Source: CATQHL01 sp965242895 (GTDB lineage: Bacteria > Actinomycetota > Acidimicrobiia > Acidimicrobiales > CATQHL01). Taken from it: DNA of 64,000 nt. The notes beneath the pieces are model-generated. The model searched no databases. It had not been told where the DNA came from and saw nothing but the letters and a program-made list of their open reading frames with translations. Shown piece by piece: positions 45,687-53,197 of the stretch. A program made the translations under genes and the position numbers. Positions within the stretch are counted from its first letter, which is position 1; each line of letters opens with the position of its first letter. The DNA is taken from contig OZ251507.1 in the NCBI GenBank assembly GCA_965242895.1, positions 868,001 to 932,000 of the forward strand, given 5' to 3'.

Positions 45687-46417
45687 GCCCTTCCGGCGCC
45701 GGCGGCACGGACGCTCCGGGCGGCACCGGCGCTCCAGGCGGCACCGGCGCTCCGGGCGGCACCGGCGCTCCGGGCGGCACCGGCGCTCCGGGCGGCACCG
45801 GCGGCCCGGGCGGCACCGGCGGCCCGGGCGGCACTGTGGAACCTTCCAGCAAAGCGGCGGACGTCAAGGTGCTCGTCATCTCCGGGCGGCAGGGATCCGG
45901 CAAAGGAACGCAGTGCGCCTTTATGGTCGAGCGTCTGGGCTATGAGCACGTATCCACGGGCGACCTCCTGCGCTCCGCAGCGGTCTCCGAGAGCCCGCTG
46001 GGGCGGCGGGCGGCGGCAATCATGCAGGCGGGCGAACTCATGCCCGACGACGTCATGTGCGAGTTGGTGAGCGAGAAACTCGCCAGCATGCCGGCTGGGA
46101 GCACTGTCGTCCTCGACGGCTTTCCCCGCACCCCCGCCCAGGCAGAGGCGCTGGAGGCGATGATCCCCGACCGCGCTTTGATGGGGGCGATCGTTCTGTC
46201 CGTCCCTGTGAATGAAGTCTCAGGCCGCATGCAGGAACGGGGTCGGCCTGATGACACTGCTGAGGGAATCGCCCGCCGTCTTGAGCTCTACGAGGAGCAG
46301 ACCGCCCCTCTGCTGAGATGGTTCTCCGAGCGCGGCCTAGCCGTGGAGGTGAACGGGGTGGGCGACCCTGAAGAGGTCTTCGAGCGCCTGTCTAGCGCCT
46401 TGGAGGCAATAGCGTGA
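45683..46417 (+). CDS. adk: adenylate kinase with a Gly-rich N-terminal repeat
   Basis: The kinase domain covers residues 58-244: P-loop GRQGSGKGTQ, STGDLLRSA, LDGFPRTPAQAEAL and RMQERGRPDDTAEGIARRL with a short LID, as in other actinobacterial enzymes. It equilibrates ATP, ADP and AMP. The reading frame starts with GTG at 45683 inside the secY stop and first encodes seven (G/D)-x-P-G-G-T units (45710-45835). A GTG at 45836 could start a repeat-free enzyme. Which start is used cannot be told from sequence; the 4-base overlap favours the first. Confidence 0.93.
   Translation: MSPSGAGGTDAPGGTGAPGGTGAPGGTGAPGGTGAPGGTGGPGGTGGPGGTVEPSSKAADVKVLVISGRQGSGKGTQCAFMVERLGYEHVSTGDLLRSAAVSESPLGRRAAAIMQAGELMPDDVMCELVSEKLASMPAGSTVVLDGFPRTPAQAEALEAMIPDRALMGAIVLSVPVNEVSGRMQERGRPDDTAEGIARRLELYEEQTAPLLRWFSERGLAVEVNGVGDPEEVFERLSSALEAIA
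45710..45835 (+). repeat. 18-base tandem repeat at the 5' end of adk
   Basis: Seven in-frame copies of an 18-base unit close to GGCGCTCCGGGCGGCACC; the last two are GGCGGCCCGGGCGGCACC variants. Units 3-5 are identical, which indicates recent expansion. The product is a collagen-like Gly/Pro run. Confidence 0.92.
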
Positions 46418-46500
46418 AAGCCTGCCCTGCTGTGCACATCGGTTTCTCGCACGGAATCTCACCCGGAATGCCGCAATCCGAAATGCTGCCTCCCGAAATG

Positions 46501-46529
46501 TTGCCCTCCGGTGCGAAAATCCTTAGAAT
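46501..46529 (+). promoter_or_regulatory. candidate promoter upstream of infA
   Basis: TTGCCC (46501-46506), a 17-base spacer and TAGAAT (46524-46529) lie in the 165-base gap between adk and infA, where map is found in many genomes. It would drive the infA-to-truA half of the block. Confidence 0.5.
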
Positions 46530-46582
46530 GAACGGTCGCGTCCACGGGCGGTCAGCCCGTTTCAACTGAGGGGAGTGGAGTT

Positions 46583-46807
46583 CTGACAAAGTCCAAAGGG
46601 GACGCAATCCTCATGGAGGGCAAGGTCCTGGAGTCTCTTCCGAACGCCATGTTTCGAGTGGAGTTCGACAACGGGCACACGGTCCTTGCACACATTTCCG
46701 GAAAGATGAGGATGCACTACATACGAATCCTTCCGGGCGACAGGGTGCAGGTGGAGTTGACCCCCTACGACCTCACGCGCGGTCGCATCACATACAGATA
46801 CAAGTGA
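46583..46807 (+). CDS. infA: translation initiation factor IF-1
   Basis: The OB-fold text MEGKVLESLPNAMFRVEFDN to LTRGRITYRYK is unmistakable. The ATG at 46613 gives 64 residues and cuts off the first strand present in IF-1 proteins (usually about 72). In-frame codons upstream encode TKSKGDAIL, which matches the family's N-terminal KxDAIxxEG pattern. They lead to a CTG at 46583 with GGGAG 7 bases before it, giving 74 residues. No ATG, GTG or TTG is available there, so a CTG start is proposed. IF-1 binds the A site of the small subunit during initiation. Confidence 0.9.
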   Translation: MTKSKGDAILMEGKVLESLPNAMFRVEFDNGHTVLAHISGKMRMHYIRILPGDRVQVELTPYDLTRGRITYRYK

Positions 46808-46840
46808 ATCGAAATAACGAAAGACATCGAGAGAAGAAGC

Positions 46841-46954
46841 ATGAAAGTTCGTCCGAGCGTCAAAGCTATGTGCCCTAAGTGCCAGATCGTGCGCAGGCGC
46901 AACCGCGTCCTGGTCATCTGCGAGAACCCGCGGCACCGACAGAGGCAGGGCTGA
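46841..46954 (+). CDS. rpmJ: 50S ribosomal protein L36
   Basis: 37 residues starting MKVRPSVKAMCPKCQIVRRR. It has the C-x2-C...C-x4-H zinc ligands of the zinc-containing L36 form. It is too short for routine gene lists but fully standard. GAGAAGAAGC lies upstream. It ends one base before rpsM. Confidence 0.96.
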   Translation: MKVRPSVKAMCPKCQIVRRRNRVLVICENPRHRQRQG

Positions 46955-46955
46955 G

Positions 46956-47339
46956 ATGGCGCGCATAGTGGGAGTGGACATCCCACGGCAAAAACGCACG
47001 GTCGTGGCTCTGACCTACATCTACGGAATCGGCCCGAGCATCGCCGCCCAAATATGTAAATCCGTGAACATCTCACCAGACATCCGTGTAAGCGACCTCG
47101 CCGATGCGGAGGTGGCGCGGCTGCGGGCCTACATCGACGAAAACCTGAAGGTGGAAGGCGACCTGCGGCGCCAGGTCAGCCAGGACATCAACCGCAAGAT
47201 CGACGTCGGCTGCTATCAGGGCATCCGCCACCGCAGGGGTCTGCCCGTACGAGGGCAGCGCACCCACACCAACGCACGCACACGTCGCGGACCGCGCCGG
47301 GCGGTGGCCGGCAAGAAGTCCGTCATGAAGAAGAAGTAG
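46956..47339 (+). CDS. rpsM: 30S ribosomal protein S13
   Basis: 127 residues. MARIVGVDIPRQKRTVVALT, then YIYGIGPSIAAQIC and RGLPVRGQRTHTNARTRRGP are typical. S13 contacts P-site tRNA and bridges to the large subunit. The Lys-rich end (KKSVMKKK) is normal. Confidence 0.97.
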   Translation: MARIVGVDIPRQKRTVVALTYIYGIGPSIAAQICKSVNISPDIRVSDLADAEVARLRAYIDENLKVEGDLRRQVSQDINRKIDVGCYQGIRHRRGLPVRGQRTHTNARTRRGPRRAVAGKKSVMKKK

Positions 47340-47347
47340 AGGCGGAA

Positions 47348-47740
47348 ATGGCCGACAAACCCCAAAGACGTTCACGCCGCCGCGACCGCAGAGTCGTAGG
47401 CCACGGCGTGGTGCACATCAAGAGTTCCTTCAACAACACGATCATCACGGTCTCGGATTTGAAGGGGAACGTGCTGGCGTGGTCGTCGGCTGGCAACGTC
47501 GGCTTCACGGGCTCGCGCAAGTCCACCCCGTTCGCCGCTCAGATGGCGGCCGAGGAAGTAGCCCGCAAGGCCATTGAATTCGGTGTGCACAAGGTCGACG
47601 TGCATGTGCGAGGGACTGGTTCGGGCAGGGAGACGGCCATCCGCTCCTTGCAGACTCTCGGTCTCGAAGTGACGGGCATCAAGGACGTGACTCCGCTGCC
47701 CCACAACGGCTGCCGCCCACCCAAGCGGCGGAGGGTCTGA
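47348..47740 (+). CDS. rpsK: 30S ribosomal protein S11
   Basis: 130 residues with HIKSSFNNTIITVSDLKGNV, SSAGNVGFTGSRKSTPFAAQ and the PLPHNGCRPPKRRRV end. It forms part of the platform around the mRNA 3' end. It overlaps rpsD by one base. Confidence 0.97.
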   Translation: MADKPQRRSRRRDRRVVGHGVVHIKSSFNNTIITVSDLKGNVLAWSSAGNVGFTGSRKSTPFAAQMAAEEVARKAIEFGVHKVDVHVRGTGSGRETAIRSLQTLGLEVTGIKDVTPLPHNGCRPPKRRRV

Positions 47741-48357
47741 TGTCCCGCTACACCGGCCCGAGAGCACGGGTATCCCGCCGCCTCAACACCAACATCTTCG
47801 GCACTAAGGGCGAGCGAGCCGCCCTCGAGCGGCGCGCCTATCCGCCCGGGCAGCACGGGCACAGCCGCCGCCGCACCACGCCTTCCGACTACCTGCTCCA
47901 ACTGCAGGAAAAGCAGAAAGCGCGTTTCACTTACGGACTGAACGAGCGGCAGTTTCGCAACCTCTATAAGGAGGCCAGCCGCAGCAGCGGCGTGACCGGC
48001 GAGAACATGCTGATCTACCTCGAGACCAGGCTGGACAACGTCGTCTTCCGCGCCCGCTGGGGGGCCACGCGCCCCCAGGCAAGGCAGTTCGTGCTGCACG
48101 GCCACGTGCTCGTCGACGGAAAACGGGTGAACATCCCCAGTTACCGGGTTTCGGCCGGACAAGTCGTCTCCGTGCCGGAGAGTTTCAGAGAGAACGCCCA
48201 GGTGCGCTGGAACGTCGACCTGCTGGACAGGGTGGCTCCGCTCTGGCTGGAGATGTCCGTCGACGGGTGGGAGAGCAAGGTTCTGGCGCTGCCAACGCGA
48301 GAACAAATAGACGAGCCCATCAGGGAAAACCTGATCGTGGAGCTCTACAGCAAGTAA
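47740..48357 (+). CDS. rpsD: 30S ribosomal protein S4
   Basis: 205 residues. MSRYTGPRARVSRRLNTNIF lacks the N-terminal zinc cysteines found in some S4 proteins. The S4 RNA-binding domain is near residues 95-160 (LETRLDNVVFRARWG, QFVLHGHVLVDGKRVNIPSY). S4 nucleates 30S assembly. Confidence 0.97.
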   Translation: MSRYTGPRARVSRRLNTNIFGTKGERAALERRAYPPGQHGHSRRRTTPSDYLLQLQEKQKARFTYGLNERQFRNLYKEASRSSGVTGENMLIYLETRLDNVVFRARWGATRPQARQFVLHGHVLVDGKRVNIPSYRVSAGQVVSVPESFRENAQVRWNVDLLDRVAPLWLEMSVDGWESKVLALPTREQIDEPIRENLIVELYSK

Positions 48358-48374
48358 TTCAGAGAGGTAGCTGC

Positions 48375-49337
48375 ATGCTCAAGATTAGACGCCCCACGAT
48401 CCAGCCGAGCGACCCGGCCGACAGCCGCCAGTCGTTCAATTTCGGGCCTCTCCCGCCAGGCTTCGGCCACACGATGGGCAACGCCCTTCGCAGGGTGATG
48501 ACGGCATACATCCCAGGGGCGGCCGTGACCTGGGTGCGCTTCGACAAAGCGCTGCACGAATTCGACACCCTCACGGGCGTCACCGAGGACGTCTCCGACA
48601 TCATCCTGAACATCAAAGACCTAGTGCTAAAGAGTCACTCCGAAGAGCCGGTGGTGCTGAGAGTGGACGTGGTGGGGCCGGCAAACGTGACCGGCTCTGA
48701 CTTCGACGTGAATCCTGACGTGGAGGTGATCAACAAAGACCTGCACATCGCCGCGCTAGACGCAAATGCCAGGTTCGTGTTGGACGCCACCGTAGAGCAG
48801 GGAGTCGGCTACCAGGGCGCCGAAGTGCATCCGGCCGACGTGGGAGTGCAAGACATCCCGGTCGACGCCATCTACTCTCCGATCAGGCGTGTTTCCTACC
48901 ACGTGGAAAGCGTGCCGGGCGAGCAGGGGGATGTTTCTGACACTGTGGTTCTAGACGTCCTTACGGATGGTTCGATGACGCCCGCCGAGGCTCTGTCGTC
49001 GGCGGGGGGCACGCTCCGGCAACTTTCGCAGCTACTAGAGAGCCTGGACGAGCGGGGCAACCAGCTGGTGGTCTCCGACATTGTGGAGGATGAGAGTCTT
49101 TCGGAGGAACTCCTGGCCTACATCGAGGAACTGGGGCTGTCGACGCGCACGCTGAACTGCCTCAAACGCGCCGAGATAATCAAGGTCGGCGACTTGGTAA
49201 AGATGACCCCTTCAGCGCTCTTAGCACTCCCCAACTTCGGCGAGAAGGCGCTCGACGAGGTGGTGGAGCGCCTCGACGATCGAGGTCTGACGCTTTCGAG
49301 TTCGATGACCGACGGGCTGCGGGCGTCCGCAGGCTAG
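48375..49337 (+). CDS. rpoA: DNA-directed RNA polymerase subunit alpha
   Basis: 320 residues from the ATG at 48375 (MLKIRRPTIQPSD), with GAGGT 7 bases upstream. The N-terminal assembly domain has PLPPGFGHTMGNALRRVM. The C-terminal domain (about 245-310) has LSTRTLNCLKRAEIIKVGDL and PNFGEKALDEVVERL, which contacts promoter UP elements and activators. It follows rpsD, as in most bacteria. Confidence 0.97.
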   Translation: MLKIRRPTIQPSDPADSRQSFNFGPLPPGFGHTMGNALRRVMTAYIPGAAVTWVRFDKALHEFDTLTGVTEDVSDIILNIKDLVLKSHSEEPVVLRVDVVGPANVTGSDFDVNPDVEVINKDLHIAALDANARFVLDATVEQGVGYQGAEVHPADVGVQDIPVDAIYSPIRRVSYHVESVPGEQGDVSDTVVLDVLTDGSMTPAEALSSAGGTLRQLSQLLESLDERGNQLVVSDIVEDESLSEELLAYIEELGLSTRTLNCLKRAEIIKVGDLVKMTPSALLALPNFGEKALDEVVERLDDRGLTLSSSMTDGLRASAG

Positions 49338-49413
49338 TACCTTCCGAGTACCTTCCGAGGTTTCAGCCGTCGGATATCTGGTTTCCGCAAGTCCGCAAGT
49401 CTTGGTGATTTAA

Positions 49414-49767
49414 GTGCCTGGTAAGCCTAAGAAGGGGCGCAGTCTGGGAAGTTCCTCTCAGCATCAGCGCCTGATGCTGGCCAACCTGACGGCGTCGCTG
49501 ATCGCCGCCGAGTCGATCGTAACCACGGAAGCCAAGGCCAAGGCCGTCCAGCCGGTGGCGGAGAAGATGATCACCAAGGCCCGCAAGGGGGGGCTGCACA
49601 ATCACCGTCAAATACTGGCCTTCCTGAACGATCGGGAAATAGCGGACAAACTCATTACCGACGTCGGCCCTCGCTACGCCAACCGACGGGGGGGCTGCAC
49701 ACGCATCCTGAGGATCGGCCCCCGCTACGGAGACAACGCGCCGATGGCGCGAATCGAACTGGTCTAA
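49414..49767 (+). CDS. rplQ: 50S ribosomal protein L17
   Basis: 117 residues, GTG start. SSQHQRLMLANLTASLIAAE and the IVTTEAKAKAVQPVAEKMIT stretch are diagnostic, with RILRIGPRYGDNAPMARIEL at the end. It lies near the tunnel exit. A 76-base gap separates it from rpoA. Confidence 0.96.
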   Translation: MPGKPKKGRSLGSSSQHQRLMLANLTASLIAAESIVTTEAKAKAVQPVAEKMITKARKGGLHNHRQILAFLNDREIADKLITDVGPRYANRRGGCTRILRIGPRYGDNAPMARIELV

Positions 49768-49786
49768 CCGGTCGGGGGCTGGCGGC

Positions 49787-50578
49787 GTGGCCTGCCTGCT
49801 GCGCTTAGTGCTGGCCTACGACGGGGGAGGGTTCAGCGGATTTTCAGCCAACCCGGGCGTCCGCACCGTCGAAGGTGTGCTGACCGAAGCGCTGGAGCGG
49901 CGGCTAGGCGGGCGTGTCTCCAACCTGACTGCTGCGGGGCGTACGGACGCCGGGGTGCACGCAGCCGGTCAGGTGGTGAGTTTCGAAGCGCCAGGGGGTT
50001 TCGCTGCGGATTCCGACTCGCTGGAGCGGCTGAAGGCGTCGCTGAACGGGATGTGCGGACCTGAGATCGCTGTGCTCGCCGCGGAGCTTGCGCCGGAGGG
50101 GTTCAACGCCCGCTTCAGCGCCTCGTCTCGGCGCTACCGCTACACGATCTGGAACAACCCGGCGCCCGACCCGTTCGTGCGGCACTGGAGTTGGCACGTT
50201 CCGCATTCCCTGGCGCTGGGCGACATGTCCAAGGCTTCCGCCTTGCTGTTGGGAGAGTGGGATTTCGGCACTTTCTGCCGGCGTTCTCAGGTGGAGGTGG
50301 ACGGAGTACTGCGAGACGCCCCCACGACGCGGCGGGTGATGCGCGCCGCCGCTGAACTCCTCGTCTCGGGCGAACTGCGCTTCGAGATAGAGGCCAACTC
50401 CTTTTGCCGGCAGATGGTTCGCTCGATCGTGGGGACGCTCGTCGACGTCGGCCGGGGGCGCTTCTCTCCGGCGGACTTCGAGCGCATGCTCCACTCCCCT
50501 GACCGCTCCGCCGTGGGGAGGGTCGCCCCGCCGCAGGGTCTCTGCCTGCTCTCGGTCGGCTACCCGCCCCCGCCTTAG
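49787..50578 (+). CDS. truA: tRNA pseudouridine synthase A
   Basis: 263 residues, GTG start. It makes pseudouridine at positions 38-40 of tRNA anticodon arms. The catalytic Asp sits in TAAGRTDAGVHAAGQVVSF near residue 53; RFSASSRRYRYTIWN and FCRQMVRSIVGTLVDVGRGR follow. It ends the plus-strand block, and its stop lies in the arm of the hairpin at 50575-50609. Confidence 0.94.
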   Translation: MACLLRLVLAYDGGGFSGFSANPGVRTVEGVLTEALERRLGGRVSNLTAAGRTDAGVHAAGQVVSFEAPGGFAADSDSLERLKASLNGMCGPEIAVLAAELAPEGFNARFSASSRRYRYTIWNNPAPDPFVRHWSWHVPHSLALGDMSKASALLLGEWDFGTFCRRSQVEVDGVLRDAPTTRRVMRAAAELLVSGELRFEIEANSFCRQMVRSIVGTLVDVGRGRFSPADFERMLHSPDRSAVGRVAPPQGLCLLSVGYPPPP

Positions 50579-50609
50579 CGCTTTTGTGCGAGAATCCGCA
50601 CAGCGCTAA
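50575..50609. terminator. hairpin between the convergent truA and guaB-family genes
   Basis: TTAGCGC and GCGCTAA pair at the outside and GTGCG and CGCAC pair inside, around an AGAATC loop. No T run follows on either strand. It could be a bidirectional or Rho-assisted terminator. A 10-base unit (T/C-AACCCAGG-C/A) then repeats three times at 50607-50636, across the guaB-family stop. Confidence 0.45.
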
Positions 50610-50625
50610 CCCAGGCCAACCCAGG

Positions 50626-51687
50626 CTAACCCAGGACAGCGTGCGGGTAATTCTCCGCCAAACCTGCCGCCGTCACTCGTATGAAAGAGGCGTTGCCGCG
50701 GAACTCCGCCAAGTCGGTGGCGTCTAGGTAGCTCATAGCGCTTTTTACGCCGCCGAGCAGGCCGCCCACCACCTTGACCACTTCGCCTTTGTAGGGAACG
50801 AGCCCAGCCACACCTTCGGGCGCTCGGTGCTCGAAGTATTCGTCGTCTAGCTCCCCTCCGTGGCGCTCTGCTCTCCCCTCTGCCGCCTCACGCGAGGCCA
50901 TTCCTCTGATGCGCTTCACCAGCCCCTTCGAAGAGTGCTCCACCTCGCCTGGACTTTCCTTCGTGCCAGCGAAAAGGCTGCCGATCATCACTGAGGAAGC
51001 CCCAACCGCAAGCGCCTTGGCGATGTCGCCCGCGCTGCGTATGCCGCCGTCGGCCATGACCGGCACGTCGCCGGCGCCCTCCAGAGCGCCCTCGAGCGCA
51101 GTGAGTTGAGGCACCCCCACCCCGGCCACCAGCCGAGTAGTGCACACGCCGCCCGGTCCGACCCCTACTTTGACGGCGTCCGCTCCCGCCTCAGCTAGAT
51201 CGGCCGCCCCCTCCCCGGTAGCTACGTTGCCCGCCACCAGATCCACTTCGGGGAACTCGTCCTTGAGGCGCTTAACGCTTTCGATGGCGTGGTTGGCGTG
51301 TCCGTGGGCGATGTCGAGCACAAGCACGTCGGCGCCCGCCGTCACGCACGCCTTAGCGCGCTCGCTCGTGTCTAGGCTCGTGCCGATCGCCGCCCCGACG
51401 TACAGGTCGGCGTCCGCCGTCTTCACCTTCTCCACCTCGAGGGCGTGGGCGAAGGTCGGCATGAAGCGGTGGATGATCCCGATGCCCCCCAACCGACCCA
51501 GGGCGATGGCCATCTCCGACTCGCAGACGGTGTCCATGTTGGAAGCCACTATGGGCATGTCCAGGAGCACGTTGCGGCTGAGACGCGTCTTGAGGCTCAC
51601 CTCGCGTCGGGTCCTCACCCGGGAACGCCTGGGCACTAACAGAACGTCGTCGTAGGTGTAGCCGACGCGGAGATCTTTCAGCGGCAT
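50626..51687 (-). CDS. IMP dehydrogenase/GMP reductase family protein without CBS domains
   Basis: 353 residues, ATG start with GGGAGG upstream. The TIM barrel has SNMDTVCESEMAIALGRLGG, DIAHGH near residue 126, GVGPGGVCTTR with the catalytic Cys near 181, and ADGGIRSAGDIAKAL. The C-terminal APEGVAGLVPYKG, VGGLLGGVKSAMSY and AGLAENYPHAV resemble IMP dehydrogenase. There is no CBS pair between barrel strands, and the flap reads DDEYFEH where IMP dehydrogenases have an Arg-Tyr pair (DRYFQ-like). Loss of that Arg weakens the case for IMP dehydrogenase and leaves GMP reductase or a related activity open. It would convert between IMP, XMP and GMP. Confidence 0.8.
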   Translation of the reverse strand: MPLKDLRVGYTYDDVLLVPRRSRVRTRREVSLKTRLSRNVLLDMPIVASNMDTVCESEMAIALGRLGGIGIIHRFMPTFAHALEVEKVKTADADLYVGAAIGTSLDTSERAKACVTAGADVLVLDIAHGHANHAIESVKRLKDEFPEVDLVAGNVATGEGAADLAEAGADAVKVGVGPGGVCTTRLVAGVGVPQLTALEGALEGAGDVPVMADGGIRSAGDIAKALAVGASSVMIGSLFAGTKESPGEVEHSSKGLVKRIRGMASREAAEGRAERHGGELDDEYFEHRAPEGVAGLVPYKGEVVKVVGGLLGGVKSAMSYLDATDLAEFRGNASFIRVTAAGLAENYPHAVLG

Positions 51688-51734
51688 CGTGTCCTCCCTG
51701 CCGATTTACGCGGCCTCAGGCCACTCTGTCCAAT

Positions 51735-53177
51735 TTAGAGCAAAACGCTCTCACGAGGCGGCAACCACCCTTCGGCCGCCTCGAGTTGAGCTGAAATCCC
51801 CAGCAGCAGGTCTTCGCGCCCGAAGGCGGCAACCAGTTGAACTCCCAGCGGCACGCCGTCCTCGTCGAGACCCAGCGGCAGCGACACGGCTGGCTGGCCG
51901 GTCATGTTGAAGGGCAGCGTAAAGGCGGCATACGGGATGGAGCCGTTGAAACCTCGCATGGGATCTTCCGGCGTGCACATGAGGGCTCCGAGCGGCGGAG
52001 CGGGCGCAGCCGTAGTGGGCGTGAGCAGCAGATCCCAGCCCTCCGCCCACCAACCCGCCGCCGCCCGGCGAAAGTTCATCACGGCGTCCCCCGCAGCCAG
52101 CAGTTCCCGGGCCGACACCTGCCGCCCGCGCTCCGCCATCAGCCAGGAGGCGGGCTCCATGTCATCGGAAGTGAGTTCCCGTCCGACGATCAGAGCCAAG
52201 CGGTCGAGCGTGAACGCCAAGCTAGCGCCCCAGATCGTGATGAACGGGTGGATCAGGTCGCCGTCGAGGGCGCTCGGACTGGCCGGCTCCACTGTGTGCC
52301 CCATTCCTTCCAGGATGTCTCCGACCCGCTCGGCTGCCCTAACGCAGTCTGGGTGCACTTCAGTGTCGGTGCCGGCAGGGTGAGCCGTCCGCAAACCGAT
52401 CCTGAGCGGGCCAACCGGCTCGGAAGCGATCCCGGCGTATGGGCGCTCCGGCAGGGGCAGTTTGATGCCGTCGCCCGGGAACCACACCGCCTCTACATCG
52501 AGGAGGGCGGCGCAGTCTCGAACCGAGCGGCATAGGACGTGCGGCACCGAAAACCCCCACTCTTCGCTCAGCGGCCCCTTGGAGATGCGCCCGGTGGTCG
52601 GCTTAAAGCCGATCAGACCGCAGAGAGCAGCCGGGATGCGGATCGAGCCGCCCCCGTCGCTGCCGCCAGCGACCGGCACCATTCCAGAGGCGACCGCAGC
52701 CGCCGAACCGCCGGATGACCCCCCCGTCGCAAGAGCTTTGTTCCATGGGTTGGCGGTAGGGCCGTAGACGACGGGCTCGGTCGCCGCCACCAGACCCAGT
52801 TCGGGAACGTTGGTGCGCCCGAGGAACACGAAACCTGCCTCCCGGTAGAGGGAAGTGAGGTTGCAGTCCAAAGGATGCACGTAGCCGACCTCCTTCAGAG
52901 CTTTCATGCCCAGGTGGAGAGGATCGCCCGCGCTGGCCGGGAGCAGGTCCTTCAACAGGAACGGCACGCCTCGAAACTTCCCGTCGGGCAGTTCTGGGAT
53001 CTCGGCGGCGTCGAGGGCTCTTTCGAAGCTGCGGTGGACGACGGCGTTGAGTTCCCCGTCGACGGCCTCGATTCGGGCGACGGCCGCCTCGACGAGGGTG
53101 CGCGGGCTGACCTGCTTGCTCCGCACTAACTCGGCCAAACCGACTGCGTCATGAGAAGCGTATTCGTGATGTTCCAT
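51735..53177 (-). CDS. amidase signature family protein
   Basis: 480 residues from the ATG at 53177, chosen because GGAGG lies 8 bases upstream; the longer upstream frame shadows the next gene. The Ser-Ser-Lys triad is visible: Lys in VPFLLKDLLP near residue 75, the Gly/Ser loop ATGGSSGGSAAAVASG near 150, and the nucleophile region SDGGGSIRIPAALCGL near 175. It hydrolyses an amide in the cytosol; the substrate cannot be read from sequence. It lacks the GatB/GatC context of GatA. It lies between the LLM enzyme (20 bases) and the guaB-family gene (47 bases). Confidence 0.88.
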   Translation of the reverse strand: MEHHEYASHDAVGLAELVRSKQVSPRTLVEAAVARIEAVDGELNAVVHRSFERALDAAEIPELPDGKFRGVPFLLKDLLPASAGDPLHLGMKALKEVGYVHPLDCNLTSLYREAGFVFLGRTNVPELGLVAATEPVVYGPTANPWNKALATGGSSGGSAAAVASGMVPVAGGSDGGGSIRIPAALCGLIGFKPTTGRISKGPLSEEWGFSVPHVLCRSVRDCAALLDVEAVWFPGDGIKLPLPERPYAGIASEPVGPLRIGLRTAHPAGTDTEVHPDCVRAAERVGDILEGMGHTVEPASPSALDGDLIHPFITIWGASLAFTLDRLALIVGRELTSDDMEPASWLMAERGRQVSARELLAAGDAVMNFRRAAAGWWAEGWDLLLTPTTAAPAPPLGALMCTPEDPMRGFNGSIPYAAFTLPFNMTGQPAVSLPLGLDEDGVPLGVQLVAAFGREDLLLGISAQLEAAEGWLPPRESVLL

Positions 53178-53197
53178 TTGCTCTGCCTCCTCGAGTT

